This document shows, piece after piece, positions 18,497 through 27,415 of a DNA stretch of 64,000 nt. The stretch spans positions 16,635 to 80,634 of the forward strand of contig JAWVFT010000088.1 in the NCBI GenBank assembly GCA_033855775.1, written 5' to 3'. The translations under genes were made by a program, and so were the position numbers. Every line of letters starts with the position of its first letter. Position 1 is the first letter of the stretch. Source of the stretch: DASVTR01 sp033855775 (GTDB lineage Bacteria > Acidobacteriota > Blastocatellia > Pyrinomonadales > Pyrinomonadaceae). The notes under the pieces are model-generated. The model did no database searches, had not been told where the DNA came from, and worked only from the letters and a program-made list of their open reading frames with translations.

Positions 18497-18534
18497 CATA
18501 AATCTCGCCCGCGCTGGCGGCTCGTAAAATCAGC

Positions 18535-18562
18535 TTGACGAAGCGGCAATTAGTGATACATT
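18535..18562 (+). promoter_or_regulatory. Sigma70-type promoter for the double HbpS-domain gene
   Basis: TTGACG at 18535, 16-base spacer, TACATT at 18557. The TTG that opens the long frame of the downstream gene is this -35 box, which supports translation starting at the ATG at 18646 instead. Confidence 0.5.
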
Positions 18563-18645
18563 TGGCGCGTCCCTGCAAGGAGATTGCAGCTTCCGGCTTT
18601 CACCCTTGGCGATTCGGTTTCGGCCCGCGTCCGTCAGCTTTACTT

Positions 18646-20811
18646 ATGCAGAGCCAATCTCTCAACACACGCGCTCGACTGCTGAAAGCCGTCTGCCTCT
18701 GCGCGCTGTTGACCGCGTGCGGCGCGCTCTCTCGTCAAACATCTTTCGCGCAGACGAGCGCGCGGCCCGTTCTCGTCAGCGACACTAACTCGACGCGCGC
18801 TCTCGCGCTCGATGCCTTAGCGCAGACGCGCGAGCCTTTCTCGCTCATCTCTCCGCTGCCCTTCACTTCCGACCATCGCACGCGCGTCATGCTCTTCGCC
18901 TTGAACCTCGCGTTGCAACCGGGCGAGACGACTTCGGCGGTCACAGCGGAAGCCGAAGACGCGGAGCATCACGTTTATCCTTTGACGGTCGAACACGTCG
19001 GCCCCGTGCCGGAGCAAAGCTGGACGACCGCCGTCGTCGTCAAACTCCACGACGACATGAATGATGTGGGCGACGTGCTCGTGCGCATCACTTATCACGG
19101 CTTGCAGAGCAATCGCGTGCGCGTCGGCATAGGACACACTGGCGGCGGATTGCCGGACGACATCGGAGCCGTCCCGACGCCCGGCTCAGCCGTTCCGCAA
19201 TCTCCCGTCAACACGATTCTCGCGGGCAATCTGACGGACGCAGACGTGCGCCAGCTTATCGCGCAAGCTGTCTCGGCGGCGGTGGCCTTGAACAAAGCCG
19301 TCACGGTCGCGGTCACGGATAAGGAAGGCAATGCGCTCGGCGTCTTCCATATGACGAATGCTCCGGCGAACACAATCATTCGCGGCGGCGGCGGCGGCCC
19401 CGCACAGACGCCTGACGCCAACGGCTTTGTGCCGGTCGGGCTCGAAGGCACGCGCCTGCCCTCAACGCTCGCGGCCATCTCGAAGGCCGGAACGCCCGCG
19501 CTCTTCAGCACGCAGGGCAACGCTTTCAACACTCGCACCGCCAGCTTCATCATTCAGGAACACTTCCCGCCCGCGGTTGACAATCAAGCTTCGGGGCCGC
19601 TCTACGGCGTGCAGTATTCCTCTCTGCCCTGCTCGGACGTGAAGACGCCGGGGCTGCCGCTCGGCCTGTCTGGCGACGCGGGCAGCATGCCCGTCTACAA
19701 GAACGGCCAGCACGCGGGCGGCATCGGCATAGAGGGCGACGGGCTCTACACGATTGACAAAGACCCCGCGGACTTCGATGTGCCGTTTGAGGAAGCGATA
19801 GCCGTCTCGGCTGTGCGCGGCTACGAGACGCCGCAGTTGATACGCGGCGACAACATCCTCGTCAACGGGCTTCGCCTGCCCTTCGTCAACGCCGGTCAGG
19901 CAATCACCCCGCCGACGATTGCGTTCGGCTCGCTGCCCGGCTCTGTTGACGCGAGCTTTCCCATTCGCGGAGCGCAGCCGAGCCAGTTCGTTCCGGCCAC
20001 CGTCGGCGGCATCAACGGAGAAGTCGCGCCCGCGTTCTTCCCCTTCATCGCCAGTTCTCCAACCGGCCCCAACACGCTCACGGCGAGCGACGTGAACACA
20101 ATCATCTCGCACGCCGCGCAGCAGTCCAACATCACGCGCGCAGGGATTCGTCAACCGCTCGGCAGCAACGCGCGCGTCTCCATCACGGTCGTTGACGCAA
20201 GCGGCGTTGTGCTCGGCATCTTTCGCACGGTGGACGCGCCCGTCTTCGGCTTCGACGTGTCCGCGCAGAAAGCGCGGAGCGCGGCCTTCTTCTCGCGACC
20301 GGACGCCGCGAGCATCCTGCGCAGTCGCGGCTTCGACTCTTACGTGACGCGCGCCGCCGCGGACGGCCTCTCGCTCGACGGCTCCGTCGCCCTGACCACG
20401 CGCAGCGTCGGCTTCCTTCATCGCCCGCTCTACCCCGACGGCATCAACAACACCGCCGCTGGCCCTTTCAGCGCGGAGTTTCCGCAATGGAGCGTCTTCA
20501 ACTTAGGCTTGCAGCTTGATTTGATTAAGACCAACTTACAACTCACGCTGCTCGGCTCTATGCTTCCCTGCTCAAGCATCCCGAACCTCGCCAACGGCAC
20601 GCAAATCTTCGCGGGCAGCGTTCCGCTCTACAAAAACGGCGCGCTCTGCGGAGCCATCGGCGTCAGCGGCGACGGCATAGACCAAGACGACATCATCGCC
20701 GCCGCCGGAGCCGTCGGCTACACGCCCGCCCCTGCCATCCGCGCAGACCAGTTCATCATTCGCGGCACACGCCTGCCCTTCGTCAAATTCCCGCGCAGCC
20801 CGAATCTTTAG
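18646..20811 (+). CDS. Lipoprotein with two HbpS/GlcG-like (heme-degrading) domains
   Basis: 721 residues from ATG 18646. Signal peptide with lipobox LLTAC. About 150 residues of beta-rich sequence follow, then two tandem copies of an HbpS/GlcG-like domain. Copy 1 starts at LTDADVRQLIAQAVSAAVALNKAVTVAVTDKEGNALGVF, copy 2 at LTASDVNTIISHAAQQSNITRAGIRQPLGSNARVSITVVDASGVVLGIF. Each ends in a PVYKNGxxxGxIGxxGDGxxxD segment and an RGxRLPFV motif. HbpS-type domains bind heme or iron in extracellular sensing; whether these copies do is not shown. The domains are larger than classical HbpS because of long inserts. Divergent from the cytochrome/barrel operon, so a role in heme handling for it is plausible. 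Confidence 0.82.
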   Translation: MQSQSLNTRARLLKAVCLCALLTACGALSRQTSFAQTSARPVLVSDTNSTRALALDALAQTREPFSLISPLPFTSDHRTRVMLFALNLALQPGETTSAVTAEAEDAEHHVYPLTVEHVGPVPEQSWTTAVVVKLHDDMNDVGDVLVRITYHGLQSNRVRVGIGHTGGGLPDDIGAVPTPGSAVPQSPVNTILAGNLTDADVRQLIAQAVSAAVALNKAVTVAVTDKEGNALGVFHMTNAPANTIIRGGGGGPAQTPDANGFVPVGLEGTRLPSTLAAISKAGTPALFSTQGNAFNTRTASFIIQEHFPPAVDNQASGPLYGVQYSSLPCSDVKTPGLPLGLSGDAGSMPVYKNGQHAGGIGIEGDGLYTIDKDPADFDVPFEEAIAVSAVRGYETPQLIRGDNILVNGLRLPFVNAGQAITPPTIAFGSLPGSVDASFPIRGAQPSQFVPATVGGINGEVAPAFFPFIASSPTGPNTLTASDVNTIISHAAQQSNITRAGIRQPLGSNARVSITVVDASGVVLGIFRTVDAPVFGFDVSAQKARSAAFFSRPDAASILRSRGFDSYVTRAAADGLSLDGSVALTTRSVGFLHRPLYPDGINNTAAGPFSAEFPQWSVFNLGLQLDLIKTNLQLTLLGSMLPCSSIPNLANGTQIFAGSVPLYKNGALCGAIGVSGDGIDQDDIIAAAGAVGYTPAPAIRADQFIIRGTRLPFVKFPRSPNL

Positions 20812-20897
20812 GAAGTCGTTTTAAAAAGTCAGGTCAGGTTTCGCTTCAGGCGCGGCGAGTTGGCTGTCTCCGTCGAGAGCTTTTCTACGGCTCGCGG

Positions 20898-22661
20898 TCA
20901 GACCTTCAAGCCGCGCTTTTTGAAGATGGCTTTGATTTGAGTGGCGTGGTTTTCCTCTCCCGCCTGCTTGTGTAGCTCAAGCAGTTGCTTGACGAACATG
21001 AGGCCGAAGCCGGAAGTGATTGGGGTGGCAATCCATGTTTTGAAGAGCAGTTTGTCTGTCGCTTCCTGTCCGAGCAGGGCGCGCAGTTTCCAGAACGCTC
21101 CGCCCCAGATTTCTCCTACGTTGTGCTGCTCTGCCGTCTTCGGGTCGTCCGGGTCAACTTCGTTGAAGCTGCGCTCGTTGTCCAGATTACGCAGGTAAGG
21201 ATGCGGAAACTGGCCTTCCGCGCCACGCTCTCGAAAGACGGAAACGCTCTTCTCACCGAACAAAGGATCGTCCGTGAAACTGCACGGAAAATAATCGGCC
21301 AGCGCGGCCTCGATGCTGGCAAGGTTAAGAGAAGGAGAATCCCACGCTTCTTTTTTCACGCTGGTGAGAGCATGATGCGTGTAAGTGCGTAGAATGACAT
21401 CCACATCGTCAACCAGCCTTGAACCGATTTGCATAAGACTGTTTTTCATATCGTAATAAGCGTTATCCGTGTCCTGCTTGCTGTCAACGCGGACTTTAAT
21501 CTTGCCCTTCGGTGGATTGAAGCCGATGGTTTGAAAGTATTTTTGATAACTCTCCAGTGTGGAAACGATTGATTGTGTTTGCGCGCTTGAGATGTTTGAG
21601 GAATCAATGTTGATCTGTTCCTCGATGCTATCAACTTTGGTTTCCAGAGCTTTGAGATTCCGCGCGATGGCCGGAATCTTCCCGGCGAGGGCTGTGATTT
21701 CAACCAACTGCGCCTCTATCTTTTCGTACCTCTCAAGATAATCTTCGCCCTTATTTTTGAGCGTCGTGAAAGTCTGCTCGGCCTCCTTCGATTTCTGCTT
21801 GACCTCTTTCTGGCCCCGCTCGGTCAGCGCGTCCATCTGCTTGCTGGCTGTCTCGACCGCGCTTGAAATATCCTTATTGCCCGCGTCAATCGTCTTCGTC
21901 AATTCCGCTTTGCCCGTCTCGATTGTCTTGTCGAACTCCTGCCGCGCGTTGGTGGCGAGGGTTCTGATGTCGGCGACGGTCTTGATGCCCAATAAGCCGA
22001 GCAGCACGCCCAGGACCGCGAGTGGCAGGCCGAGCACGAGGCCGAAAGTCTTGGCCCAATCCATCACCTTGACGACGACGGCTTCAGACGTTTCAAGCTC
22101 GACCATCTTCTGGTCTTTATACTTTTCATCGAGGACGGCTTGGACGCGCTGCTGGATGTTCGTGTCGGTCGCGGCATCCTGTCCAGCCGCAATAGGACTG
22201 GCCTTTTGCAGCGCGTCGAGTCGCGCGCGTTGCTCCGCCGAGAGCTTGGCTCTGGACTCTTCGACGGCCTTGATGTTGTCGAGACGAAGCTCCGTCCTGA
22301 GCGCGTCGCTCTGCTTGACCTTCGCTTCGACCGCGCCCATGTCAACGGGCATCTTCGCCCGCAACTCTTCAAGCTCCAATTCCGCCACTTGAAACGCGGC
22401 CCTTTTCTTCAAAGTCTGCTTCTGGTATTCGGAGCGGATTGCGGCCAACGTCTTGACCAACTCCGGCGAGAGCTTTAGCTCGCGTTCATGTTGAAGGATA
22501 AAATTGAGGGCGGCGAAATCGTTAAAGGCGTTGCCCGGCGAGATGCTGTCCGCGCTTGCGCTCGCGGCGGAAGTTTGCGACAGCGCGGAAGCTGCGCCGC
22601 CGCAGATTATCGCCAGCGAAAGAAATGCCAGCCAAACTTTTTCCCGAAGCTTTTTCGCCAT
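20898..22661 (-). CDS. Membrane coiled-coil protein with inactive-looking gluzincin-type C-terminal domain
   Basis: 587 residues. Signal peptide (1-28); a helical Spy-like region at about 45-155 (LKLSPELVKTLAAIRSEYQKQ..LSAEQRARLDAL); a transmembrane helix at 205-227 (TFGLVLGLPLAVLGVLLGLLGI); then about 130 residues of coiled coil. Residues 370-587 resemble the catalytic region of M36/M4-type peptidases: LADYF-x4-TDDPLFGE, LRNLDN, QHNVGEIWGGAFWKLR and a C-terminal FKKRGL. The zinc motif HExxH appears as RTYTH (425-429), and the third-ligand Glu position reads Ala or is shifted. So it should not be an active metallopeptidase; a binding or scaffold role is inferred. Confidence 0.75.
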   Translation of the reverse strand: MAKKLREKVWLAFLSLAIICGGAASALSQTSAASASADSISPGNAFNDFAALNFILQHERELKLSPELVKTLAAIRSEYQKQTLKKRAAFQVAELELEELRAKMPVDMGAVEAKVKQSDALRTELRLDNIKAVEESRAKLSAEQRARLDALQKASPIAAGQDAATDTNIQQRVQAVLDEKYKDQKMVELETSEAVVVKVMDWAKTFGLVLGLPLAVLGVLLGLLGIKTVADIRTLATNARQEFDKTIETGKAELTKTIDAGNKDISSAVETASKQMDALTERGQKEVKQKSKEAEQTFTTLKNKGEDYLERYEKIEAQLVEITALAGKIPAIARNLKALETKVDSIEEQINIDSSNISSAQTQSIVSTLESYQKYFQTIGFNPPKGKIKVRVDSKQDTDNAYYDMKNSLMQIGSRLVDDVDVILRTYTHHALTSVKKEAWDSPSLNLASIEAALADYFPCSFTDDPLFGEKSVSVFRERGAEGQFPHPYLRNLDNERSFNEVDPDDPKTAEQHNVGEIWGGAFWKLRALLGQEATDKLLFKTWIATPITSGFGLMFVKQLLELHKQAGEENHATQIKAIFKKRGLKV

Positions 22662-22853
22662 GACAGTCGCTCCAACCTTGAAGAGTGATGGGCCGAACTG
22701 TTCCGCACGATTCCGGGCCTGCCGAAGTTGCTTTAAGATGTCCGCCCAAGCTCAAAAGCCGGCCAAGCTCAAAAGCTGGCGTGGCTCGCTCTCCAAATAT
22801 TAATGACAAACGGAGCGAAGCGTTTCAGTTTTTAACTTTCGCCCTTCGCTTTC

Positions 22854-23573
22854 TCACTGCTCAAGGCTTGAACGCAGCGAGGCGATGGCGGGATTGCTCG
22901 GATTGACGGCCGTCAAGCGATCCAAGGCATCGCGGGCGGTCGCTTTGTCGCCCTTGCGGGCGGCGGCGGCGGCAAGATTCTGCAAGGTCTTTTCGTGATA
23001 GGGATTGATGGCGAGAGCTTTGCGATACTCCGTGATGGCGCGGTCGTAGTCGGGCGGCTGGCGTTGAAAGTATGTGTTGCCGAGGTCTGTCTGCACGTTG
23101 ATGTCGTCGGGCTTTTGTTGCAGCGAGCGCTCGTAGAACCTGGCGGCCTCCGCATAATCGCCGAGGTCATACTTCGTGTCGCCCATCGCCGTCAGGGTGT
23201 CCGTGTCCGTCGGCTTCAGCTTGAGCGCGCGTTCCAGATAGACGACGGCGCGGTCGTAAGCTTCGGCTTGATAGAAGGTGGCGGCGGCGGTCATCTGCGC
23301 TTCAAAGTCGCGCGGGTTGCGGTCGGCGGCGTCCATCGCGTCCTGCACCTGCGGCGAAGAGGCCGCGCCGCCGCTGCGGTCGTTCGCGTTGCCGACGCTC
23401 GGATGTCCCGGCGGAAGCTGTCCCGTTTGCTGTTGCGGGTCGAGCGGCCCCGCCGTAGCGGGCGCGCTGCCGCTCGTGGCCGGACGCGCCACCCATCCGG
23501 CGTTCGCAATGAAGAAGCCGAGCACAAAGCCCAGGACGACGCCAATGACACAAAGGAAAATATTTCTCGTCAT
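22854..23573 (-). CDS. Membrane-anchored TPR protein
   Basis: 239 residues. An N-terminal transmembrane anchor (IFLCVIGVVLGFVLGFFIANAGW) is followed by a Pro/Gly/Gln-rich linker and about four TPR units (DFEAQMTAAATFYQAEAYDRAVVYLERALKLKPTDTDTLTAMG and following). The TPR scaffold probably lies in the periplasm. It resembles the TPR subunits that accompany cytochrome c maturation (CcmH/NrfG type), and it diverges from resB-ccsA, which supports a link with cytochrome assembly, but the same fold has many other roles. Confidence 0.8.
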   Translation of the reverse strand: MTRNIFLCVIGVVLGFVLGFFIANAGWVARPATSGSAPATAGPLDPQQQTGQLPPGHPSVGNANDRSGGAASSPQVQDAMDAADRNPRDFEAQMTAAATFYQAEAYDRAVVYLERALKLKPTDTDTLTAMGDTKYDLGDYAEAARFYERSLQQKPDDINVQTDLGNTYFQRQPPDYDRAITEYRKALAINPYHEKTLQNLAAAAARKGDKATARDALDRLTAVNPSNPAIASLRSSLEQ

Positions 23574-23945
23574 ATCAAGCCTGAATGTATTTATCGGGGC
23601 AGCCCGTGTCTCTTTATTAATTCGGACAGCACGCGCGAGCGCGCCGCTTTCTGCTTTGAATCGTTAATCTCAACCGGCGCGTTTCGAAGATAATAACATA
23701 CGCGAGGCCGCGCCCGCGCTGTCGCTTCTTCGTTGCCGGTGGCCGTGCGACTCGGCTCGCGAGACGCGCTGCGACTGACGCCGCGCGCGCGCAAGTTTCG
23801 GCGGCGCGATTAAGGTTGATAGCGCGCGTCATCATCGGTTATGATGCTGCGCATCAAAAGGTGTTCACGGTTGTTCCTCTTTGGGCGTATAATTTTATTT
23901 CGGTAATCTTGCTCCATTCCTTTTTCCGTTCAACAGAATAAAGCT
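23574..23945. other. Divergent intergenic region between TPR gene and resB
   Basis: 372 bases with no credible gene. It contains the probable resB promoter at 23864-23893 and a small palindromic stretch (GATGCTGCGCATC) near 23841-23853. I found no tRNA or riboswitch-like fold. Confidence 0.5.
23864..23893 (+). promoter_or_regulatory. Probable promoter of resB-ccsA
   Basis: Perfect TATAAT at 23888 with a weak -35 (TTCACG) 18 bases upstream. Transcription would start near 23900, giving a leader of about 45 bases before the resB ATG at 23946. Confidence 0.5.
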
Positions 23946-25484
23946 ATGTCTGCTCTTGAAGAGACCAAAACCAGCGTTGGCGTCAAGCCAACCGTCAAGG
24001 CCACGGCGGCGACCGTTCCCCCGCTGACGCGCGCTCTCAACTTTCTAAGCGCCGTGCGCTTCGGCGTCACGCTGCTCGTGCTGTTGGCTGCCGCCTGCAT
24101 GGTCGGGATGCTCATCATGCAGCAGAACGTCGAAGGCTTTGACAAGTATTACGCCGCGCTCTCGCCATCGCAGCAATTGCTCGGCAGCAAGCTCGGCCTC
24201 TTCGACATTTATCACATCTGGTATTTTAATCTCATCCTGCTCGTCCTTTCGCTCAACATCGTGCTCGCTTCGATAGACCGCTTTCCGAAGGCCTGGACGT
24301 TCGTGGCGCGGCCCAAGCTCGACGCCTCCGCGCGCTGGCTTCAGGGCCAGCCCGCCAACGCGACGCTAAAGCTCAAAGGCGAAAGCCAGCCGGAGATTGC
24401 CGAACGTCTTGTCGTCGCCGCAAAGAGCGTCGGGATGAAGACGCGGACGACCGAGAAGAACGGTCGCACGTTCGTCTTCGCCGAGAAGAATGTTTGGAAT
24501 CGCCTCGGAGCCTACGCCGTCCATGTCGCCCTGCTGACCATCTTCACGGGCGGCTTTCTGACTTCGCACTTCGGGCGCACTGGACAGATGTGGCTCAAGC
24601 CCGGCATGACCTCAAACGAGATGATGGAGACGGTCTTCGTTCTTGACCAGCCGGACCGCGTGACGCTCTCGCTGCCCTTCGACATCGTGTGCACGGACAT
24701 CCAGCAGAAGCTCATCGAGAAGAACGGCCCGATTACTTCCAGCAACACGATTGACTGGTCAACCACCTTCAAGATTCGTGACGAGTACGGCGAGCGCGAA
24801 GCGGTCGTGCATTTGAACGCGCCCTACGATTATCGCGGCTATCGTTTCTTTCAAGAGAGCTTCGCCGCCATCGGGCGCGCGCGCTCAATCAACGTGCGGC
24901 TAACTCCGCAGGGCGGCGCGGCAGCAGGCGCAGCAGCGGCCCCGCAAGAGGTCAAGATAGCGCGCGACGGCAAAGCCGAACTCGCGGACGGCACGGTCAT
25001 ACAGTTTGCGGCTTTCGCCGCCGACTTCAAGCTCGGGTCGGCGCCGGACGAAGGCGAGTCGGCTGACTACAACAACCCTGCCGCGTCGCTCGTCGTGACG
25101 CGCCCCGGAGAGCAGCCGCAGCGCGCCATCGCCTTCACGCCCGCGATGGCCGAGAAAGCCCCGATTGCCAAGCAACCTGTCGCTGGCTACACCTATCTAC
25201 TGGTGGACTTCGAGAAGGTGCCGGAGATGCACGCGCTCTCCATCCAACGCGACCCCGGCGCGCGCGTCGTCTACATCGGCTTCGGGCTGCTGGCCTTGAC
25301 GCTCGTCAGCGTCTTCTTCTTCTCGCACCAGCGCATCTGGATGCTGGTCGAAGAAGCCAAGGGCAAAACTTACGAGGTGGTCATGGGCGGCAACACCAAC
25401 CGCAACCGCTTGGCTTTCGAGGAACGTTTCAAAAAGCTGACGGCTGCCATTAGCGGGAAACCGCAAGAGGTTAAGCAATCATGA
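23946..25484 (+). CDS. resB: Cytochrome c biogenesis protein ResB/Ccs1
   Basis: 512 residues, the heme-handling partner of CcsA in system II cytochrome c maturation. Transmembrane segments lie near 38-58 (FGVTLLVLLAAACMVGMLIM), 80-100 (YHIWYFNLILLVLSLNIVLASIDRFPK), 190-210 (AVHVALLTIFTGGFL) and near the C-terminus (VVYIGFGLLALTLVSVFFFSHQRIW). A large periplasmic domain with YRGYRFFQESF, typical of the family, separates the last two. The gene overlaps ccsA by four bases (ATGA), so translation is coupled. It leads a block of multiheme cytochrome genes that need this machinery. Confidence 0.95.
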   Translation: MSALEETKTSVGVKPTVKATAATVPPLTRALNFLSAVRFGVTLLVLLAAACMVGMLIMQQNVEGFDKYYAALSPSQQLLGSKLGLFDIYHIWYFNLILLVLSLNIVLASIDRFPKAWTFVARPKLDASARWLQGQPANATLKLKGESQPEIAERLVVAAKSVGMKTRTTEKNGRTFVFAEKNVWNRLGAYAVHVALLTIFTGGFLTSHFGRTGQMWLKPGMTSNEMMETVFVLDQPDRVTLSLPFDIVCTDIQQKLIEKNGPITSSNTIDWSTTFKIRDEYGEREAVVHLNAPYDYRGYRFFQESFAAIGRARSINVRLTPQGGAAAGAAAAPQEVKIARDGKAELADGTVIQFAAFAADFKLGSAPDEGESADYNNPAASLVVTRPGEQPQRAIAFTPAMAEKAPIAKQPVAGYTYLLVDFEKVPEMHALSIQRDPGARVVYIGFGLLALTLVSVFFFSHQRIWMLVEEAKGKTYEVVMGGNTNRNRLAFEERFKKLTAAISGKPQEVKQS

Positions 25485-27094
25485 GTGAAGCGCTAAAACA
25501 ACCTGCCGTTATTGCCGGGCCTGAGTTTCGATTCAAAAATTCCCCGCTCTACTCTTACCTGCCGGCTATCTTAGTCATCGTCGGCTCCGTGCTGATGGTC
25601 TTGCTCAGAATCCGCGCGGGCGGCGAGCACTTCATCTCCGACGGGGCGTTGATGATGCTGGCCCTTGCCTCTTACCTGACCGCCGCCGTCTTTCATCTGC
25701 TCAATCTCTACGCGCCGTCGAATCTGGCGCAGCGTTTGGGACTGTGGACGGCGACCGCCGGAGTCTTCTTCAATCTCTCAAGTTGGGGCGTGCGCTGGAT
25801 TGAAGCCCACGACCGCGAGTTGCGAACGCTGCTCGCCAGCGGCTACGGGCCGGAGCAGATGCCATGGTTCTTCCGCTACATCCCGTTCTCGAATCTATAC
25901 GATTTGTCTCTGGCCTTCGCCTTCGGGGCAGGCATCACGACCTTGCTCATCGCGCACCGCAAGAACTTCCGCTTCCTCGGCGCGCTCTCGCTGCCGCTGG
26001 CGGCCATCATCCTGCTTTTGGCGCGCTTCATCGGCGGCGACTTCATCAACTTGCAGCCCGTGCTCGATTCCTACTGGCGACCGATTCACGTCGGCATCGC
26101 GTCGCTCTCTTACGGCGTCGCGCTCGTCACGTTTGCCGTCGCCGTCATGTATCTCTTGAAGGACGGCGTGAAGACGGAAGCGATGGCCGTCTGGGCGAGC
26201 ATCTTCGCCATCGCGGTCTTCGCCACCATCAGCAAGTTCTCTGTCTTCGCGCCCGCGACCTTCGGAACCTACACGGCCTCGACCTTCTTCGGCGATTCGA
26301 GAATGGCGATGGGCTTGCGCGCCAACATTCCCTTCGTTGGCTGGTTTCTGGTCGTCGCCGGACTCGCGCTCGTCGGCGTCATCGTCGCGTTCATGCGTTA
26401 TCTGAAGGACAACGACGAGACGGCGCGCGCTTGGGGACATCGCCTGCTCTGGACTTCGCTCGCGGCGCAAGGCGCGGCTATCGTCGCGCTCGTCTGGCAG
26501 GTGAAGACGATGAGAGCGATTGTCTCGCAGCTTGACCCGCGACAGTACGAGCGGTTCAGCGTGTGGATGATGCAGCAGGACAAGATGAGCCCGGAGCAGA
26601 TTGCGCAATATAGCTCAACGGAGTTGCATCAGATGGCCGAGCAATGGATTCGGCAAAACGGCTCGATGCTCAAGCTGAGCCTCAACGCCAATCCGGTCGA
26701 ACTCGCGGCTCTCATCACGGCCTTTGCCGCGACGCTCTTCGTCGTCATCTTCAGCTTCCGCACGGAACGATTGCGCGCCGCCATGCCGCCCGCCGAAAAG
26801 CTCGACAGCCTGCTCTACAAACTGGCGGGCGTCGTCTTCGCGGGCCTCGCGCTGCTGCTCATGACGGGAGCGATTTGGGCCAACGAATCGTGGGGCAGAT
26901 ATTGGGGATGGGACTCGAAAGAGACGGGCGCGTTCGTCGCTTGGCTGACCTACGCGGCCTTCCTGCATTCAAGGATTGCGCGCGGTTGGTCTGGCCGTCG
27001 CTCGGCCTACTTCGCCGTCGTCGCCTTCCTGCTCGTCATTTTCACATACCTCGGCGTCAGCTATCTCTTGCCCGGACTCCACTCCTACGCCTGA
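25481..27094 (+). CDS. ccsA: Cytochrome c biogenesis protein CcsA/ResC
   Basis: 537 residues, polytopic heme exporter/synthetase subunit of system II. The tryptophan-rich heme-binding signature is WGRYWGWDSKETGAFVAWL near residue 473. Conserved histidines flank it in transmembrane helices (HVGIASLSYGVALVTF and AAFLHSR). The protein is longer than many CcsA proteins because of a loop between about 305 and 410 (KDNDETARAW to WIRQNGSML). ResB and this protein together deliver reduced heme to CxxCH motifs outside the membrane. A large hairpin follows the stop codon. Confidence 0.95.
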   Translation: MSEALKQPAVIAGPEFRFKNSPLYSYLPAILVIVGSVLMVLLRIRAGGEHFISDGALMMLALASYLTAAVFHLLNLYAPSNLAQRLGLWTATAGVFFNLSSWGVRWIEAHDRELRTLLASGYGPEQMPWFFRYIPFSNLYDLSLAFAFGAGITTLLIAHRKNFRFLGALSLPLAAIILLLARFIGGDFINLQPVLDSYWRPIHVGIASLSYGVALVTFAVAVMYLLKDGVKTEAMAVWASIFAIAVFATISKFSVFAPATFGTYTASTFFGDSRMAMGLRANIPFVGWFLVVAGLALVGVIVAFMRYLKDNDETARAWGHRLLWTSLAAQGAAIVALVWQVKTMRAIVSQLDPRQYERFSVWMMQQDKMSPEQIAQYSSTELHQMAEQWIRQNGSMLKLSLNANPVELAALITAFAATLFVVIFSFRTERLRAAMPPAEKLDSLLYKLAGVVFAGLALLLMTGAIWANESWGRYWGWDSKETGAFVAWLTYAAFLHSRIARGWSGRRSAYFAVVAFLLVIFTYLGVSYLLPGLHSYA

Positions 27095-27415
27095 GATTCA
27101 AACGCTTCTCAACACGCCACGGCCCGCGCTTGACTGCTTCGACAGTCGGGCGCGGGCCGTTCAACTTTCGCGCCTCCGTTGCCCTTCAAAAATAAAGCTT
27201 GTAAGAGACTCGCAAAGCTTGATAAGGTGTCCATCAACTTTTCATTCAAAGGGTCTTGAGAAGCTACTCGGCGTTTTTGTGGCGGAGCAGCAGCAGCAAT
27301 AGCAGCGGCGACGACGGGTTGGCTATCGTCCACGGTCTTGAGCTTCGCTCAGCACAGTTTTCATCAACGCTTTGAGTTTCCCGCTCGGCTCAGACGGCCA
27401 AGCCCACGGACGGTG
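27095..27415. other. Intergenic region behind ccsA
   Basis: 321 bases. It holds the hairpin at 27119-27160 and the leader of the next gene; a CAGCAGCAGCAATAGCAGCGGCGACG stretch near 27288 is low complexity. Nothing else is recognised. Confidence 0.5.
27119..27160 (+). terminator. Long hairpin behind ccsA
   Basis: An 18-bp stem (ACGGCCCGCGCTTGACTG paired with CAGTCGGGCGCGGGCCGT, two G-T pairs) with a 6-base loop, 25 bases after the ccsA stop. The following sequence (TCAACTTT) is only weakly T-rich, so it may stop transcription partially or protect the 3' end. Confidence 0.65.
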
